Part shown: positions 7,528-16,033 of the stretch, one piece after another
Layout: each line of letters opens with the position of its first letter
Position numbering within the stretch: the stretch's first letter is position 1
Source: ZC4RG35 sp964571765
Lineage (GTDB): Bacteria > Actinomycetota > Acidimicrobiia > Spongiisociales > ZC4RG35
Direction of reading: 5' to 3'
Assembly: GCA_964571765.1 (NCBI GenBank)
Contig: CAZNDH010000007.1
Span: 1-64,000 of the forward strand
DNA length: 64,000 nt
Program-made: the position numbers and the translations under genes
Notes under the pieces: generated by a model
What the model was told of the DNA's origin: nothing
Seen by the model: the letters and a program-made list of their open reading frames with translations, nothing else
Database searches by the model: none

Positions 7528-7920
7528 ATGGCCAAGAACAAGACAGAGGAACTGCTCTCCGTGTTCGAGGAGATGACCGTCCTCGAGCTCAAAGAATTCC
7601 TTGATGCGTTCGAAGAGAAGTTCGACGTGACCGCGGCGGCCCCGATGGCGGTGGCTGCCATGCCAGCCGCCGGAGGTGGGGACGCCGGAGCACCGGCGGC
7701 CGAGGAGAAGGACGAGTTCGACGTGGTCCTCACCGGCGCCGGATCGCAGAAGATCCAGGTGATCAAGGAGGTCCGCGGGCTCACCAGCCTGGGGCTCAAG
7801 GAGGCCAAGGACCTGGTCGACGGGGCCCCTGCCAACGTGCTGGAGGCTGTCGACCAGGAGACCGCCCAGAAGGCGAAGGAGACCCTGGAGGCCGCCGGCG
7901 CCACCGTCGAGCTGAAGTAG
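7528..7920 (+). CDS. rplL: 50S ribosomal protein L7/L12 (bL12)
   Basis: Predicted 130 residues. The N-terminal dimerisation domain (about 1-35), a flexible Ala/Gly-rich hinge (about 38-58) and the C-terminal factor-binding domain with KIQVIKEVRGLTSLGLKEAK and LVDGAP are all present. It recruits translation GTPases to the stalk. Confidence 0.97.
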   Translation: MAKNKTEELLSVFEEMTVLELKEFLDAFEEKFDVTAAAPMAVAAMPAAGGGDAGAPAAEEKDEFDVVLTGAGSQKIQVIKEVRGLTSLGLKEAKDLVDGAPANVLEAVDQETAQKAKETLEAAGATVELK

Positions 7921-7983
7921 GGCCATCCCTCCCTCCTGCGTTCGCTCCAGGAGGCGGTGAGCGGTTCGCCACCCTCATCGCCT

Positions 7984-8010
7984 TCAGCCGGTACTGCGAC
8001 TTTCGGCTGA
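7984..8010. terminator. Possible hairpin between convergent rplL and pepN
   Basis: TCAGCCG (7984-7990) pairs with CGGCTGA (8004-8010) across a 13-base loop, in the gap where rplL and the aminopeptidase gene converge. The stem is short and has no T-run. Confidence 0.35.
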
Positions 8011-8022
8011 CGGACTGCCGGC

Positions 8023-10560
8023 CTATGAGAAGTACTCGGTGACCAGCGGGGTTTCCCGCCGGCGGAGCCGTACGTTGGTCTCCAGCTTCTCCAGGTTCTG
8101 CTCCACCGACCGGGCCGCCTCGGGTATCGGATGCTCGGAGAGGAATGCCTTGACATCAGCGGCGACCTCGGGCTGGGAGAGCGCCGAGATGCCTTCGACT
8201 ACCCGGGTGCGGGTCATCCCCGGCATCACCTCGAGGACCCGGTCCCAACGGGATGCCGCGCTGGCCCACACCGCAGGTCCTGCCTTGCCCATCAGCAGCC
8301 TGGCGAACACCCAGAAGCCGTCCTGGGTCTTGATGTCGCCATCGACGACCTTGTCCATGGTGGACACCGCCAGTTCCTCGACCGGAACCCCTGCCACCGA
8401 CCTGAGGTATCGGACCTGATCGAGCGGGGTCCTTGCCTGCCGATAGGTCTCCCATAGGAGCTGGTAGCCGTCATGGTCGGCGAACCTGGCGAACACGGTG
8501 AGGGCTGCGGTTGCCACCTCGGGGTCTGGTGACCCCCCGGCGATCAGGTCTTCGACCAGTGCTCGGCAACGGGCGATCACCTCGGGCTCCTGACCGAGGA
8601 CACCGAGGCCGCCGATCACATCGCCACGGAGCTTTCGTTCCAGGTCGCTGTCTTCCGGTCTTGGCTCCCAGCCGAGACGTTGCAGGGTCGGGCCGAGCAG
8701 TGACCGGACGAAGTCCTGGAAGGCGGGTCGGACTGCCTCCTCGAGGGTGTGATGCTCGACGGTCCCCAGGCCGGCGATTATCACCGACCATATGGCGTGC
8801 TCCTGCTCATCGGTGAAGGTGGAGATCAAGTCGAGGAAGCTGGATGCTTCGGCCTGGCCACTCCTGACAAAGGCCAGGGTGTCGGACACCAGGGTGTATC
8901 GCTCGATGTCGTCGAGATCGCCGATGTGGTCCAACAGACGAGCGAAGAGGTCGTCGGAGTAGCTGGTCCGGTAGAAGCCGTAGCCACCGCCATTGCCGAC
9001 CACCCAGTCGAGACCGTCCACGGGGACCACGATCTCATCATCCTCGAGAAGCACCTTGCTGGTGAAGGTCTCCCCGTTGGACGACCCACCGAGCTGAATG
9101 GGGACCTTCCAGATGGTGGTGTCGGTCTCGTCGGGGATGACCAGGTAGCGGCGTTGTGAGAGGCGGATGCCATCGTCGGACGCCCTGATCTCGATTTGGG
9201 GGAAGCCACGCTGGTACACCCAGGTGTTCATGACCTCGCTGACCGGCCAGTCCGAGGCACTGTCGAGACCCTCCCAGAGATCACCTGTCACGGTGTTGGC
9301 GTAGGCGTGCCTGCGGAGGTAGTTGCCGACACCCCTACGGAAGCTCTCCACCCCGATGAACTCGTCGATCATGTGCAGGACGGCCGAGCCCTTCCCGTAA
9401 GTGATCGAGTCGAACATCTGGTCGACTTCCTCGGGGGCGTTGACCTCGAACTCGATGGGCCGGGTGCTTGCCAGCTGATCGGTGCCCATCGCCCAGGGGA
9501 CCTCGAGGTTGGCGAAGGCGAGCCAGCGCTTCCACTCCGGACGCATGGCGTCGGTGGCCTTCAACTCCATGAACGAGGCGAATGCCTCATTGAGCCAGGC
9601 ACCTTCCCACCAGGCCATGGTCACCAGGTTGCCGAACCACTGATGAGCCACTTCGTGCCCGATGACGTCGAGGCTGTTCTGCAATTCCGCCTGGCTGGCC
9701 TTGTCCTTGTCGATCACCAGGTAGGCGTCCCGGTATGTGATCAACCCCACGTTCTCCATGGCTCCGGCTGCGAAATCGGGGATGGCTATGTGGTCCAGCT
9801 TGTCGCCCGGGTACGGGATTCCGTAGTAGTCGGACAGGTACTCGAAGCAGAACACCGCGTTCTGCAATGCGACCTCCGTGAGGTGGAGGTTGCCCCTGGG
9901 GACGATGATCCGGATCGGAGTCCCCCGCGACACGATGGGCTCGGTGGCCTCGAAGGGTCCAGCTATGAAGGCCAGGAGGTAAGTCGACATCTTCATGGTC
10001 TCGGCGAAGCGGAACTCGACCTTGCCGTCGCGGGGCAACCGCTCCACCTCCCTGGCATTGGAGTAGGCCTCGACCCCCTGGGGAACGATCATGGTCGTCT
10101 TGAATGTCGCCTTGAAGTCGGGCTCGTCCCAGCAGGGGAAGATGCGACGGGCATCGGTGGACTGGCACTGGGAGGTGGCGATGGTGTGTTCTCCACCTTC
10201 AGAGTCCTTGAAAGAGGACCGGTAGAGACCCTTGAGCTGGTCGTTGATCTCACCGGTGTAGTCGATGACGAGGCGGTAGCTCCCCGGCCCGATCGCCGAC
10301 TCCAGGTCCAGGGTGGCTCGCTGGTTTTTCTCGTCGTAGGAGATACCGGATAGGGCGAACCGCTCGTCCTCGGAGTTGAGGAAGGCCTCTTTGATGTCGA
10401 TGGCCGCGGTGTTGAGGACGATGGCGGAAGTAGCGGACTCCACCCTGATGTCGATGCCCACCTCGCCGGAGAAGGTGAAGGTCTCCAGGTCGAGGTCGAG
10501 GGTGATGTCGTAGTGGTCGGGGATGACGTTGCGGGGCAAGCGGAACGAGCTATCGGACAA
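8023..10560 (-). CDS. pepN: Aminopeptidase N (M1 zinc metallopeptidase)
   Basis: Predicted 845 residues from a TTG start at 10560. The frame stays open upstream to 10695 but would overlap divergent serB, and an MSDSSFRLPRNVIP start preceded by GAGAGG fits better. The exopeptidase motif GAMEN is followed by the zinc site HEVAHQWF with the distal glutamate in NEAFASFME. The C-terminal ERAP1-like helical domain (from about 520) is intact. The enzyme removes N-terminal residues from peptides in the cytosol. Confidence 0.92.
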   Translation of the reverse strand: MSDSSFRLPRNVIPDHYDITLDLDLETFTFSGEVGIDIRVESATSAIVLNTAAIDIKEAFLNSEDERFALSGISYDEKNQRATLDLESAIGPGSYRLVIDYTGEINDQLKGLYRSSFKDSEGGEHTIATSQCQSTDARRIFPCWDEPDFKATFKTTMIVPQGVEAYSNAREVERLPRDGKVEFRFAETMKMSTYLLAFIAGPFEATEPIVSRGTPIRIIVPRGNLHLTEVALQNAVFCFEYLSDYYGIPYPGDKLDHIAIPDFAAGAMENVGLITYRDAYLVIDKDKASQAELQNSLDVIGHEVAHQWFGNLVTMAWWEGAWLNEAFASFMELKATDAMRPEWKRWLAFANLEVPWAMGTDQLASTRPIEFEVNAPEEVDQMFDSITYGKGSAVLHMIDEFIGVESFRRGVGNYLRRHAYANTVTGDLWEGLDSASDWPVSEVMNTWVYQRGFPQIEIRASDDGIRLSQRRYLVIPDETDTTIWKVPIQLGGSSNGETFTSKVLLEDDEIVVPVDGLDWVVGNGGGYGFYRTSYSDDLFARLLDHIGDLDDIERYTLVSDTLAFVRSGQAEASSFLDLISTFTDEQEHAIWSVIIAGLGTVEHHTLEEAVRPAFQDFVRSLLGPTLQRLGWEPRPEDSDLERKLRGDVIGGLGVLGQEPEVIARCRALVEDLIAGGSPDPEVATAALTVFARFADHDGYQLLWETYRQARTPLDQVRYLRSVAGVPVEELAVSTMDKVVDGDIKTQDGFWVFARLLMGKAGPAVWASAASRWDRVLEVMPGMTRTRVVEGISALSQPEVAADVKAFLSEHPIPEAARSVEQNLEKLETNVRLRRRETPLVTEYFS

Positions 10561-10661
10561 GATGGAAAGCCTCTCGGTAGCGGTGCCTGAGGCAATGGTA
10601 CCGGGGCGCCCTCCGTGGAGAAAGCGGGTCCGCCGACTGGTGGGATTTACCCTGCAACACG

Positions 10662-11891
10662 ATGAGCGAAGAGCGCAAGACAGTGTTGGTGTCACTCCAT
10701 GGGGGAGACCACCCCGGGATCTCGGCGGGGCTGATGGCCATCCTCGCCGACGGCGGAGCCGAGATCTACGACGTGGAACAGATAGTGGTCCGCCGTCGGC
10801 TCACCTTGAACGTGCTGATCGGACTGGTCGCTGAGCAGACCACCATCCGCGACCTGCTCTTCTTCGCCTGGGAGCAAGGGCTACATGTGGAATTCGAGGA
10901 GGTCGAGCCGATACCCACACCGATCAAGAGGATGTCGGTGGTGACACTCATTGGTTCGCGGGTGGGTCCGGAGGAGTTTGGTGCGGTGGCCGCCGCAGTT
11001 GCCCGCGGGGGGGCAAACATCGAACGCATCTACCGCCTCTCCCGTTATCCGGTGGTCAGCTACGAGCTGGCGATATCTGATGGGGACATCGAGTTGATAA
11101 CCACCGAGCTGGGCGCTTTCGCCGCCAACAGCCCGGTCGACGTCGCCATCCAGCCCGACGGGCTGGGAAGGCGGGCAAAGCGGATGGTGGTCATGGACGT
11201 CGATTCCACCCTGATTCAGGAGGAGGTGATCAACCTCCTCGCCCGTGAGGCCGGGGTCGAGGACAAGGTGGCCGAGATCACCGCGGCTGCCATGGCGGGA
11301 GAAATCGACTTCGAGCAGTCGCTCCGGGAGCGGGTCTCCCTGCTCGCCGGTCTCGAACAGGACGCCCTGTGGCGGGTGGCGGCCAACATCACCCTCACCC
11401 CCGGCGCCCGCACCTTCATTCGCACCCTGCAGCGACTGGGTATCAAGACCGCCATCGTCTCAGCCGGGTTCACCAGGTTCACCAGCGCCCTGGCCGATCA
11501 GTTGGGCATCGACTACTCCTTGTCCAACACCCTGGACATCAAGGAAGGGGTGCTCACCGGGGGGCTGGTCGGGGAGATGGTCGACGCCGCTCGCAAGGCG
11601 AGGTTCCTCGAGGAGATCGCCGCCGCCGAGGGGATTCCCCTCGACCAGGTGGTGGCCATCGGTGACGGCGCCAACGACCTGGAGATGCTCAAGGCCGCCG
11701 GTCTGGGGATCGCCTTCAACGCCAAGCCGATCCTCACCGAGGCCGTGGAGACCTCGCTGACCGTCCCATTCCTCGACGCCATCTTGTTCTTGCTGGGGAT
11801 CCAGAGGGAACACGTCGAAGCGGCCGATGCTCTCGACCCCGGGTTCGATCAACCACCGCTCATGGAGATCAGCGAACTGCCACCCGTCTAG
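10662..11891 (+). CDS. serB: Phosphoserine phosphatase with N-terminal ACT domains
   Basis: Predicted 409 residues. Two ACT-like regulatory modules fill about residues 5-165. The HAD phosphatase core starts with the nucleophile motif MDVDSTLIQEE (about 174-184) and ends with the Mg-binding AIGDGANDLEML (about 328-339). It makes L-serine from phosphoserine, the last step of serine synthesis. The ACT region suggests serine feedback, as described for mycobacterial SerB2. Divergent from pepN. Confidence 0.95.
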   Translation: MSEERKTVLVSLHGGDHPGISAGLMAILADGGAEIYDVEQIVVRRRLTLNVLIGLVAEQTTIRDLLFFAWEQGLHVEFEEVEPIPTPIKRMSVVTLIGSRVGPEEFGAVAAAVARGGANIERIYRLSRYPVVSYELAISDGDIELITTELGAFAANSPVDVAIQPDGLGRRAKRMVVMDVDSTLIQEEVINLLAREAGVEDKVAEITAAAMAGEIDFEQSLRERVSLLAGLEQDALWRVAANITLTPGARTFIRTLQRLGIKTAIVSAGFTRFTSALADQLGIDYSLSNTLDIKEGVLTGGLVGEMVDAARKARFLEEIAAAEGIPLDQVVAIGDGANDLEMLKAAGLGIAFNAKPILTEAVETSLTVPFLDAILFLLGIQREHVEAADALDPGFDQPPLMEISELPPV

Positions 11892-12060
11892 CAGCGGCTC
11901 CGTCCTGCGTGTCCCCCGAAGGCAACAGGGCCGAGCAAAGCGAGGCGTGGTGCAGGTCGGGGTATCAGCCACAGGTCGCAAGCGCTCCTGTGGGACACCG
12001 CGGCCCAAGCCGTTCCAGTCAGGTCAAGCCGCCTACAGAGTCCGGATTGGAACCCGGACG

Positions 12061-13479
12061 TCAGGCCGGGTTCCAGTCATGGTGGTACCAGGTACCGCGG
12101 GTGCTGTCGGTGCGCTCGAAGGTGTGGGCCCCGAAGTAGTCACGTTGAGCTTGGATCAGGTTGGCGGGAAGCCGTGCCGAGCGCATTCCGTCGAAGTAGG
12201 CCAGGGCGCTCGAGTATGCAGGGACAGGGATCCCGGCCCGGACCGCACCCGCCACCACTCGTCGCCAGGGTCCCTCCGCGGAGCGAAGGGCGTCGGTGAA
12301 GAACGGAGCCAGGGTGAGGTCGGCCAACCCGGGGTCGTTCCGGTAGGCGGCGGTTATGTCCTCGAGAAAGTCGGCACGTATGATGCATCCCGCCCGCCAC
12401 AGCGAGGCCACGGCTCCGGGGTCGATGTCCCAGCCGTACTCGGTGGATGCCGCAGCCATCAACCGGAATCCTTGGGCGTAGCTGATGATCTTCGAGGCGT
12501 AGAGGGCGGTCTCGATGTCGTCGAGGGTGGCCCCCTCGACGTCGGCCAGCGGGGTGTCATACACCCCGGAGAGCTTCTGGCGGCGATCGGGGTCGGAGGA
12601 GACGATGCGGGCGTACACCGCTTCGGCGACCAATGCGGTCGGTTCGCCGAGGTCCATCGAGGCGATCACCGTCCACTTGCCGGTGCCTTTCTGACCGGCG
12701 GCGTCGAGTATGAGGTCGACCAGGGGTGCTCCCTCATCGGTGGTGTGGAGGATGTCGGCGGTGATCTCCACCAGGTAGGAGCGCAGCCTCCCCTGGTTCC
12801 ACCGGGCGAAGACGTCGCCGATCTCCGCCGGCGACATCCCCAGCCCGCGGCGCATCAGATCGTAGGCCTCGGCGATCACCTGCATGTCGCCGTACTCGAT
12901 GCCGTTGTGGACCATCTTGACGAAATGTCCGGCCCCCTCGGGACCCACCCAGTTGCAGCAAGCCTCGCCGTCGGGGGCGACCGCGGCGATCGATTTGAGC
13001 ATGGCGTCGACCACGGGCCAGGCGGCGGCGTCGCCGCCCAGCATCAGGGAGGGGCCGTGGCGAGCGCCCTCCTCGCCACCGGAGATGCCCACCCCCAGGA
13101 GTTTGATGCCATGTTCGGCGAGGGCGCGGTGCCGGCGGTTGGTGTCGGTGTACAGCGAGTTGCCACCGTCGATGATCACGTCCCCCGGTTCGAGCAGGGG
13201 TACCAGCTCGTCGATCACCGCGTCCACCGGGGCACCCGCCTTGACCATGAGCAGTACCACCCGGGGAGTACCCAGCGCCTCCACCATGTCCTCGAGGGTG
13301 GTCACCCCCCTGATCTCTTTGGATCCGGCTTCGCCGCCGACGAACTCGTCGGTCACCGACGTGGTCCGGTTGTAGACCACGACCCTATGACCCGAGTCGG
13401 CCAGGTTGAGAGCCAGGTTGGCTCCCATGACCGCCAGCCCGACGACACCGATGTCTCCTCTGGGTTCAGGTTCGCTCAC
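12061..13479 (-). CDS. gnd: 6-phosphogluconate dehydrogenase, decarboxylating
   Basis: Predicted 472 residues, the usual length of the long dimeric class. The NADP-binding motif GLAVMGANLA is near residue 14 and the signature VGISGGEEGARHGPSLM is near 130-146. Catalytic-region blocks GAGHFVKMVHNGIEYGDMQ and QKGTGKWT follow. It oxidises 6-phosphogluconate to ribulose 5-phosphate in the oxidative pentose phosphate pathway. It is divergent from polyphosphate glucokinase, which feeds glucose 6-phosphate to the same route. Confidence 0.96.
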   Translation of the reverse strand: MSEPEPRGDIGVVGLAVMGANLALNLADSGHRVVVYNRTTSVTDEFVGGEAGSKEIRGVTTLEDMVEALGTPRVVLLMVKAGAPVDAVIDELVPLLEPGDVIIDGGNSLYTDTNRRHRALAEHGIKLLGVGISGGEEGARHGPSLMLGGDAAAWPVVDAMLKSIAAVAPDGEACCNWVGPEGAGHFVKMVHNGIEYGDMQVIAEAYDLMRRGLGMSPAEIGDVFARWNQGRLRSYLVEITADILHTTDEGAPLVDLILDAAGQKGTGKWTVIASMDLGEPTALVAEAVYARIVSSDPDRRQKLSGVYDTPLADVEGATLDDIETALYASKIISYAQGFRLMAAASTEYGWDIDPGAVASLWRAGCIIRADFLEDITAAYRNDPGLADLTLAPFFTDALRSAEGPWRRVVAGAVRAGIPVPAYSSALAYFDGMRSARLPANLIQAQRDYFGAHTFERTDSTRGTWYHHDWNPA

Positions 13480-13527
13480 CCGCCGGAGGGTATTACCTCT
13501 ATCAGGCCGCGCTTACCCTGAGGCCGG

Positions 13528-14274
13528 GTGAGCTCCAGATATGCGCTCGGCATCGATATCGGCGGCACCGGTACCAAGGGGGCCCTGGTCGATCTCGACC
13601 TGGGTGACCTGGCAGGTGAGCGTCACCGTGTCCTCACCCCCGATCCGGCCACACCGGAGGCGGTGGCGGCCGCAGTTGCCGGCCTGGTCTTGGAGCTGGA
13701 CCACCCCGGCGCCCTGGGCATCGGGTTCCCGTCAGTGGTTGCTGACGGGATTGTCCTCACCGCCAACAACATCGACCGCTCGTGGATCGGGGTCGACGCA
13801 GTGGCTCTCTTCGAGAAGGCCACCGGCCGCCGGGTGCGGATGGTCAACGATGCCGACGCGGTTGCCCTGTGCGAGGCGCGGTACGGAGCCGCCCGCGGGG
13901 TGGGGGGTGTGGTGCTGGTGGTCACCTTCGGGACTGGGATCGGCGGCGCCCTGCTCAACGATGGGCGGCTGGTGCCCAACCTCCAGATCGGCGACATCGA
14001 ACTCGACGGGCATACCCCATGCGAGAAGCATTTCGCCGCCGCCGCCAAGGAGCAAGAGGGGCTCGACTGGAAGGAGTGGGCGGGGCGGGCCGACCGGTTC
14101 CTCTCCCACGTGGCCAGGGTCTTCTCTCCCAAGCTGATCGTGGTCGGAGGGGGGATCGTCAAGCGGTGGGACAAGTGGGGCGGGTTCCTCTCCCCACAAC
14201 TCCCGGTGATCCCGGCGGCGCGGATCAACAACGCCGGGATAGTCGGCGCCGCCACCCTGATCGACTCGGGTTAG
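13528..14274 (+). CDS. ppgK: Polyphosphate glucokinase
   Basis: Predicted 248 residues, GTG start. The ROK-type phosphate motif DIGGTGTKGA (about 10-19), the catalytic NDADAVALCEARYGA and the second phosphate motif VTFGTGIGGAL are clear. The C-terminal LIVVGGGIVKRWDKW is typical of the polyphosphate-dependent subfamily. It phosphorylates glucose using polyphosphate, usually ATP as well. It shares a 48-bp intergenic region with gnd. The stop overlaps the stop of hflX. Confidence 0.92.
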   Translation: MSSRYALGIDIGGTGTKGALVDLDLGDLAGERHRVLTPDPATPEAVAAAVAGLVLELDHPGALGIGFPSVVADGIVLTANNIDRSWIGVDAVALFEKATGRRVRMVNDADAVALCEARYGAARGVGGVVLVVTFGTGIGGALLNDGRLVPNLQIGDIELDGHTPCEKHFAAAAKEQEGLDWKEWAGRADRFLSHVARVFSPKLIVVGGGIVKRWDKWGGFLSPQLPVIPAARINNAGIVGAATLIDSG

Positions 14275-15584
14275 CGGGCGAAGGCGGCGAACCGGTCGGC
14301 AGCCGCCGCCGGAAGCCGCACGTCGAGGATGGTCCCCGACTCGTCGTGTTTCTCCTCGATGACCTCACCGAGACGGTGGGCTGCGGCCACCATGTCACCC
14401 CGGTCGTAGGGGATGCTGAGGGAAAGCGCCACCTGACCACGGGTCAGGAGGTCGGCGATCGACTGGAGGAGAGCGTCGAGACCCTCCCCGGCCAGAGCCG
14501 AGACGATCATCGCATCGGGGTAGATCCCCCTTATTCGTTGCTGCTGAGCCGGGGTCAAGGCATCCCCCTTGTTGACCACCAGGATCTCGGGGATTGAGGA
14601 GGCGCCGATCTCGGAGAGAACCTCCCGGACCGCGCCAACCTGGCCGGGAAGGTCAGGGTCGGTCCCGTCGACCAGGTGGACCAGCAGGTCGGCCTGTGAA
14701 GCCTCGGCGAGCGTCGATCGGAACGACTCGACCAATCCGTGAGGAAGGCGGCGGACGAACCCCACCGTATCGGCGAGGAGGACGGTCTTCTTTCCTGGCA
14801 GGGCGAGCTTCCTCACCGTGGGGTCCAGGGTGGCGAACAGGCGGTCCTCGACCAGGGCGTGGGCGTCGGTGAGGGCGTTGAGCAGCGTCGACTTGCCGGC
14901 GTTGGTGTACCCGACGATGGAGACCTGGGGCACCTGGTTGCGCCGTCTCTGCTTACGCTGCGTCTCCCGGTGGCGGGCGCTCTCCTTGAGCTCCCTTTCG
15001 AGCCTGGTGATCCTCTGCAGGATCCTGCGCCGGTCGGTTTCCAACTTGGTCTCACCGGGTCCGCGGTTGGCGATACCCGCCCCGGCCCCTTGTTGGGACA
15101 GGCTCCTTCCCTTCCCCCGAAGTCGGGGCAGGTGATAACGGAGCAGGGCCAGCTCGACCTGGAGCGCACCAACCCTCGAGGTGGCGTGCTGGGCGAAGAT
15201 GTCGAGGATCAACGCCTCCCGGTCGACCACGTCGCAGCCAAAGATCCGTTGGAGGTTGCGCTGCTGGGCCGGTGAGAGCTGATGATCGAAGATGACCACG
15301 TCGATGTCGAGCGCCGTGGTCAGCATGGCCAGCGCCTCGGCTTTGCCTTTCCCGATGTAAGTAGCCGGGTCGACCTGATCTCGCTTCACCACCTCGGAGT
15401 CCACCGGATCGGAGCCGGCGGTGTCGGTGAGCAGAGCCAGCTCGTCCAGCGACCGTTCCTCGGCCTCCTTGCTCATCCCAGGGAGAAGCACCCCGACGAG
15501 AAAGGCGCGCTGAATGGCGACCTGGAGGTCGGTGATGGTGGCGGTGAGGCGGCGTCGTCTCCGTGAGGTGTGTTCTTGGGTCAT
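14271..15584 (-). CDS. hflX: GTPase HflX (ribosome-splitting factor)
   Basis: Predicted 437 residues from ATG 15584; a further in-frame start at 15632 would add 16 residues. The N-terminal HflX domain has YIGKGKAE and FDHQLSPAQQRNL, and the glycine-rich linker GAGIANRGPGETKLE follows. The G domain has G1 GYTNAGKSTL, G3 DTVGF and G4 NKGD. HflX binds 50S subunits and splits stalled ribosomes. It faces ppgK tail to tail. Confidence 0.94.
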   Translation of the reverse strand: MTQEHTSRRRRRLTATITDLQVAIQRAFLVGVLLPGMSKEAEERSLDELALLTDTAGSDPVDSEVVKRDQVDPATYIGKGKAEALAMLTTALDIDVVIFDHQLSPAQQRNLQRIFGCDVVDREALILDIFAQHATSRVGALQVELALLRYHLPRLRGKGRSLSQQGAGAGIANRGPGETKLETDRRRILQRITRLERELKESARHRETQRKQRRRNQVPQVSIVGYTNAGKSTLLNALTDAHALVEDRLFATLDPTVRKLALPGKKTVLLADTVGFVRRLPHGLVESFRSTLAEASQADLLVHLVDGTDPDLPGQVGAVREVLSEIGASSIPEILVVNKGDALTPAQQQRIRGIYPDAMIVSALAGEGLDALLQSIADLLTRGQVALSLSIPYDRGDMVAAAHRLGEVIEEKHDESGTILDVRLPAAAADRFAAFAR

Positions 15585-15642
15585 CGGCAGGACCCGCGAT
15601 GATGGCGGGGAGTGCCCGGCGGTGCGATCCAATTAAACCTTC

Positions 15643-15960
15643 TCAGAGATACTGACCCTCGTCGCCAACATGGACCTGTTCCTCCTCGGCGATTATCTGC
15701 GACTCCCGGACGGCGATCACCGGCTTGCCCGATGGTGGCCAGATGAACCTCCAGGCACCGGTGGGCACTGCCCAGAACCTCTGCCCGGTCTCCACGTCGA
15801 CCAGGGCGAGGGCGTCGTTGCCGTCCTTGGTCCCCACGGGGACGAGCAAGCCGGAACGGGTGGTCGCCTCCTCGGGGGCATGGCCCACCCGCCACCCGGT
15901 CATGACCTTGTAACCGTTGTCCTGGTGTAGGGGGAGGCCGGTCTCCAGCATCCAACACAT
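15643..15960 (-). CDS. Hypothetical protein
   Basis: Predicted 105 residues from ATG 15960; a TTG at 15981 is also in frame. No family is recognised. The composition is soluble and strand-rich, with WRVGHAPEEATTRSGLLVPV and the segment ETGQRFWAVPTGAWRFIWPP. It ends 58 bp before the hflX start and is co-directional with it. The ribosome binding site is weak. It may be real because the 449-bp gap between hflX and maeB otherwise holds only a hairpin. Confidence 0.45.
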   Translation of the reverse strand: MCWMLETGLPLHQDNGYKVMTGWRVGHAPEEATTRSGLLVPVGTKDGNDALALVDVETGQRFWAVPTGAWRFIWPPSGKPVIAVRESQIIAEEEQVHVGDEGQYL

Positions 15961-15983
15961 TCTCGCAGGGTGCGCCCCCAACG

Positions 15984-16016
15984 GCTACTCCCCGGCTGTG
16001 TAGGCCGGGGAGTAGC
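15984..16016. promoter_or_regulatory. Perfect 13-bp hairpin upstream of maeB
   Basis: GCTACTCCCCGGC (15984-15996) and GCCGGGGAGTAGC (16004-16016) form a perfect stem with a 7-base loop. It ends 17 bp before the maeB ATG and would occlude its ribosome binding region if transcribed. No T-run is present. It could be an operator, a leader hairpin or a mobile-repeat remnant. Confidence 0.6.
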
Positions 16017-16033
16017 GAATAGGGTTCGGGGTC

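Noticed and set aside
9196..10353. 385-codon plus-strand frame inside pepN
   Set aside because: Antisense shadow of the M1 peptidase, with repeated G/V/D-rich composition and no domain.
11827..13521. 564-codon plus-strand frame opposite gnd
   Set aside because: Antisense to an intact 6-phosphogluconate dehydrogenase; no family features.
15643..15960. Treating the hypothetical gene as noncoding
   Set aside because: Not fully rejected: it was kept at low confidence because its frame shows protein-like alternation, but the weak ribosome binding site leaves doubt.
15984..16016. The maeB hairpin as an IS200/IS605 end or intrinsic terminator
   Set aside because: No transposase or second end is nearby and there is no T-run. 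It points into maeB rather than following a gene, so it was listed as regulatory or unknown.
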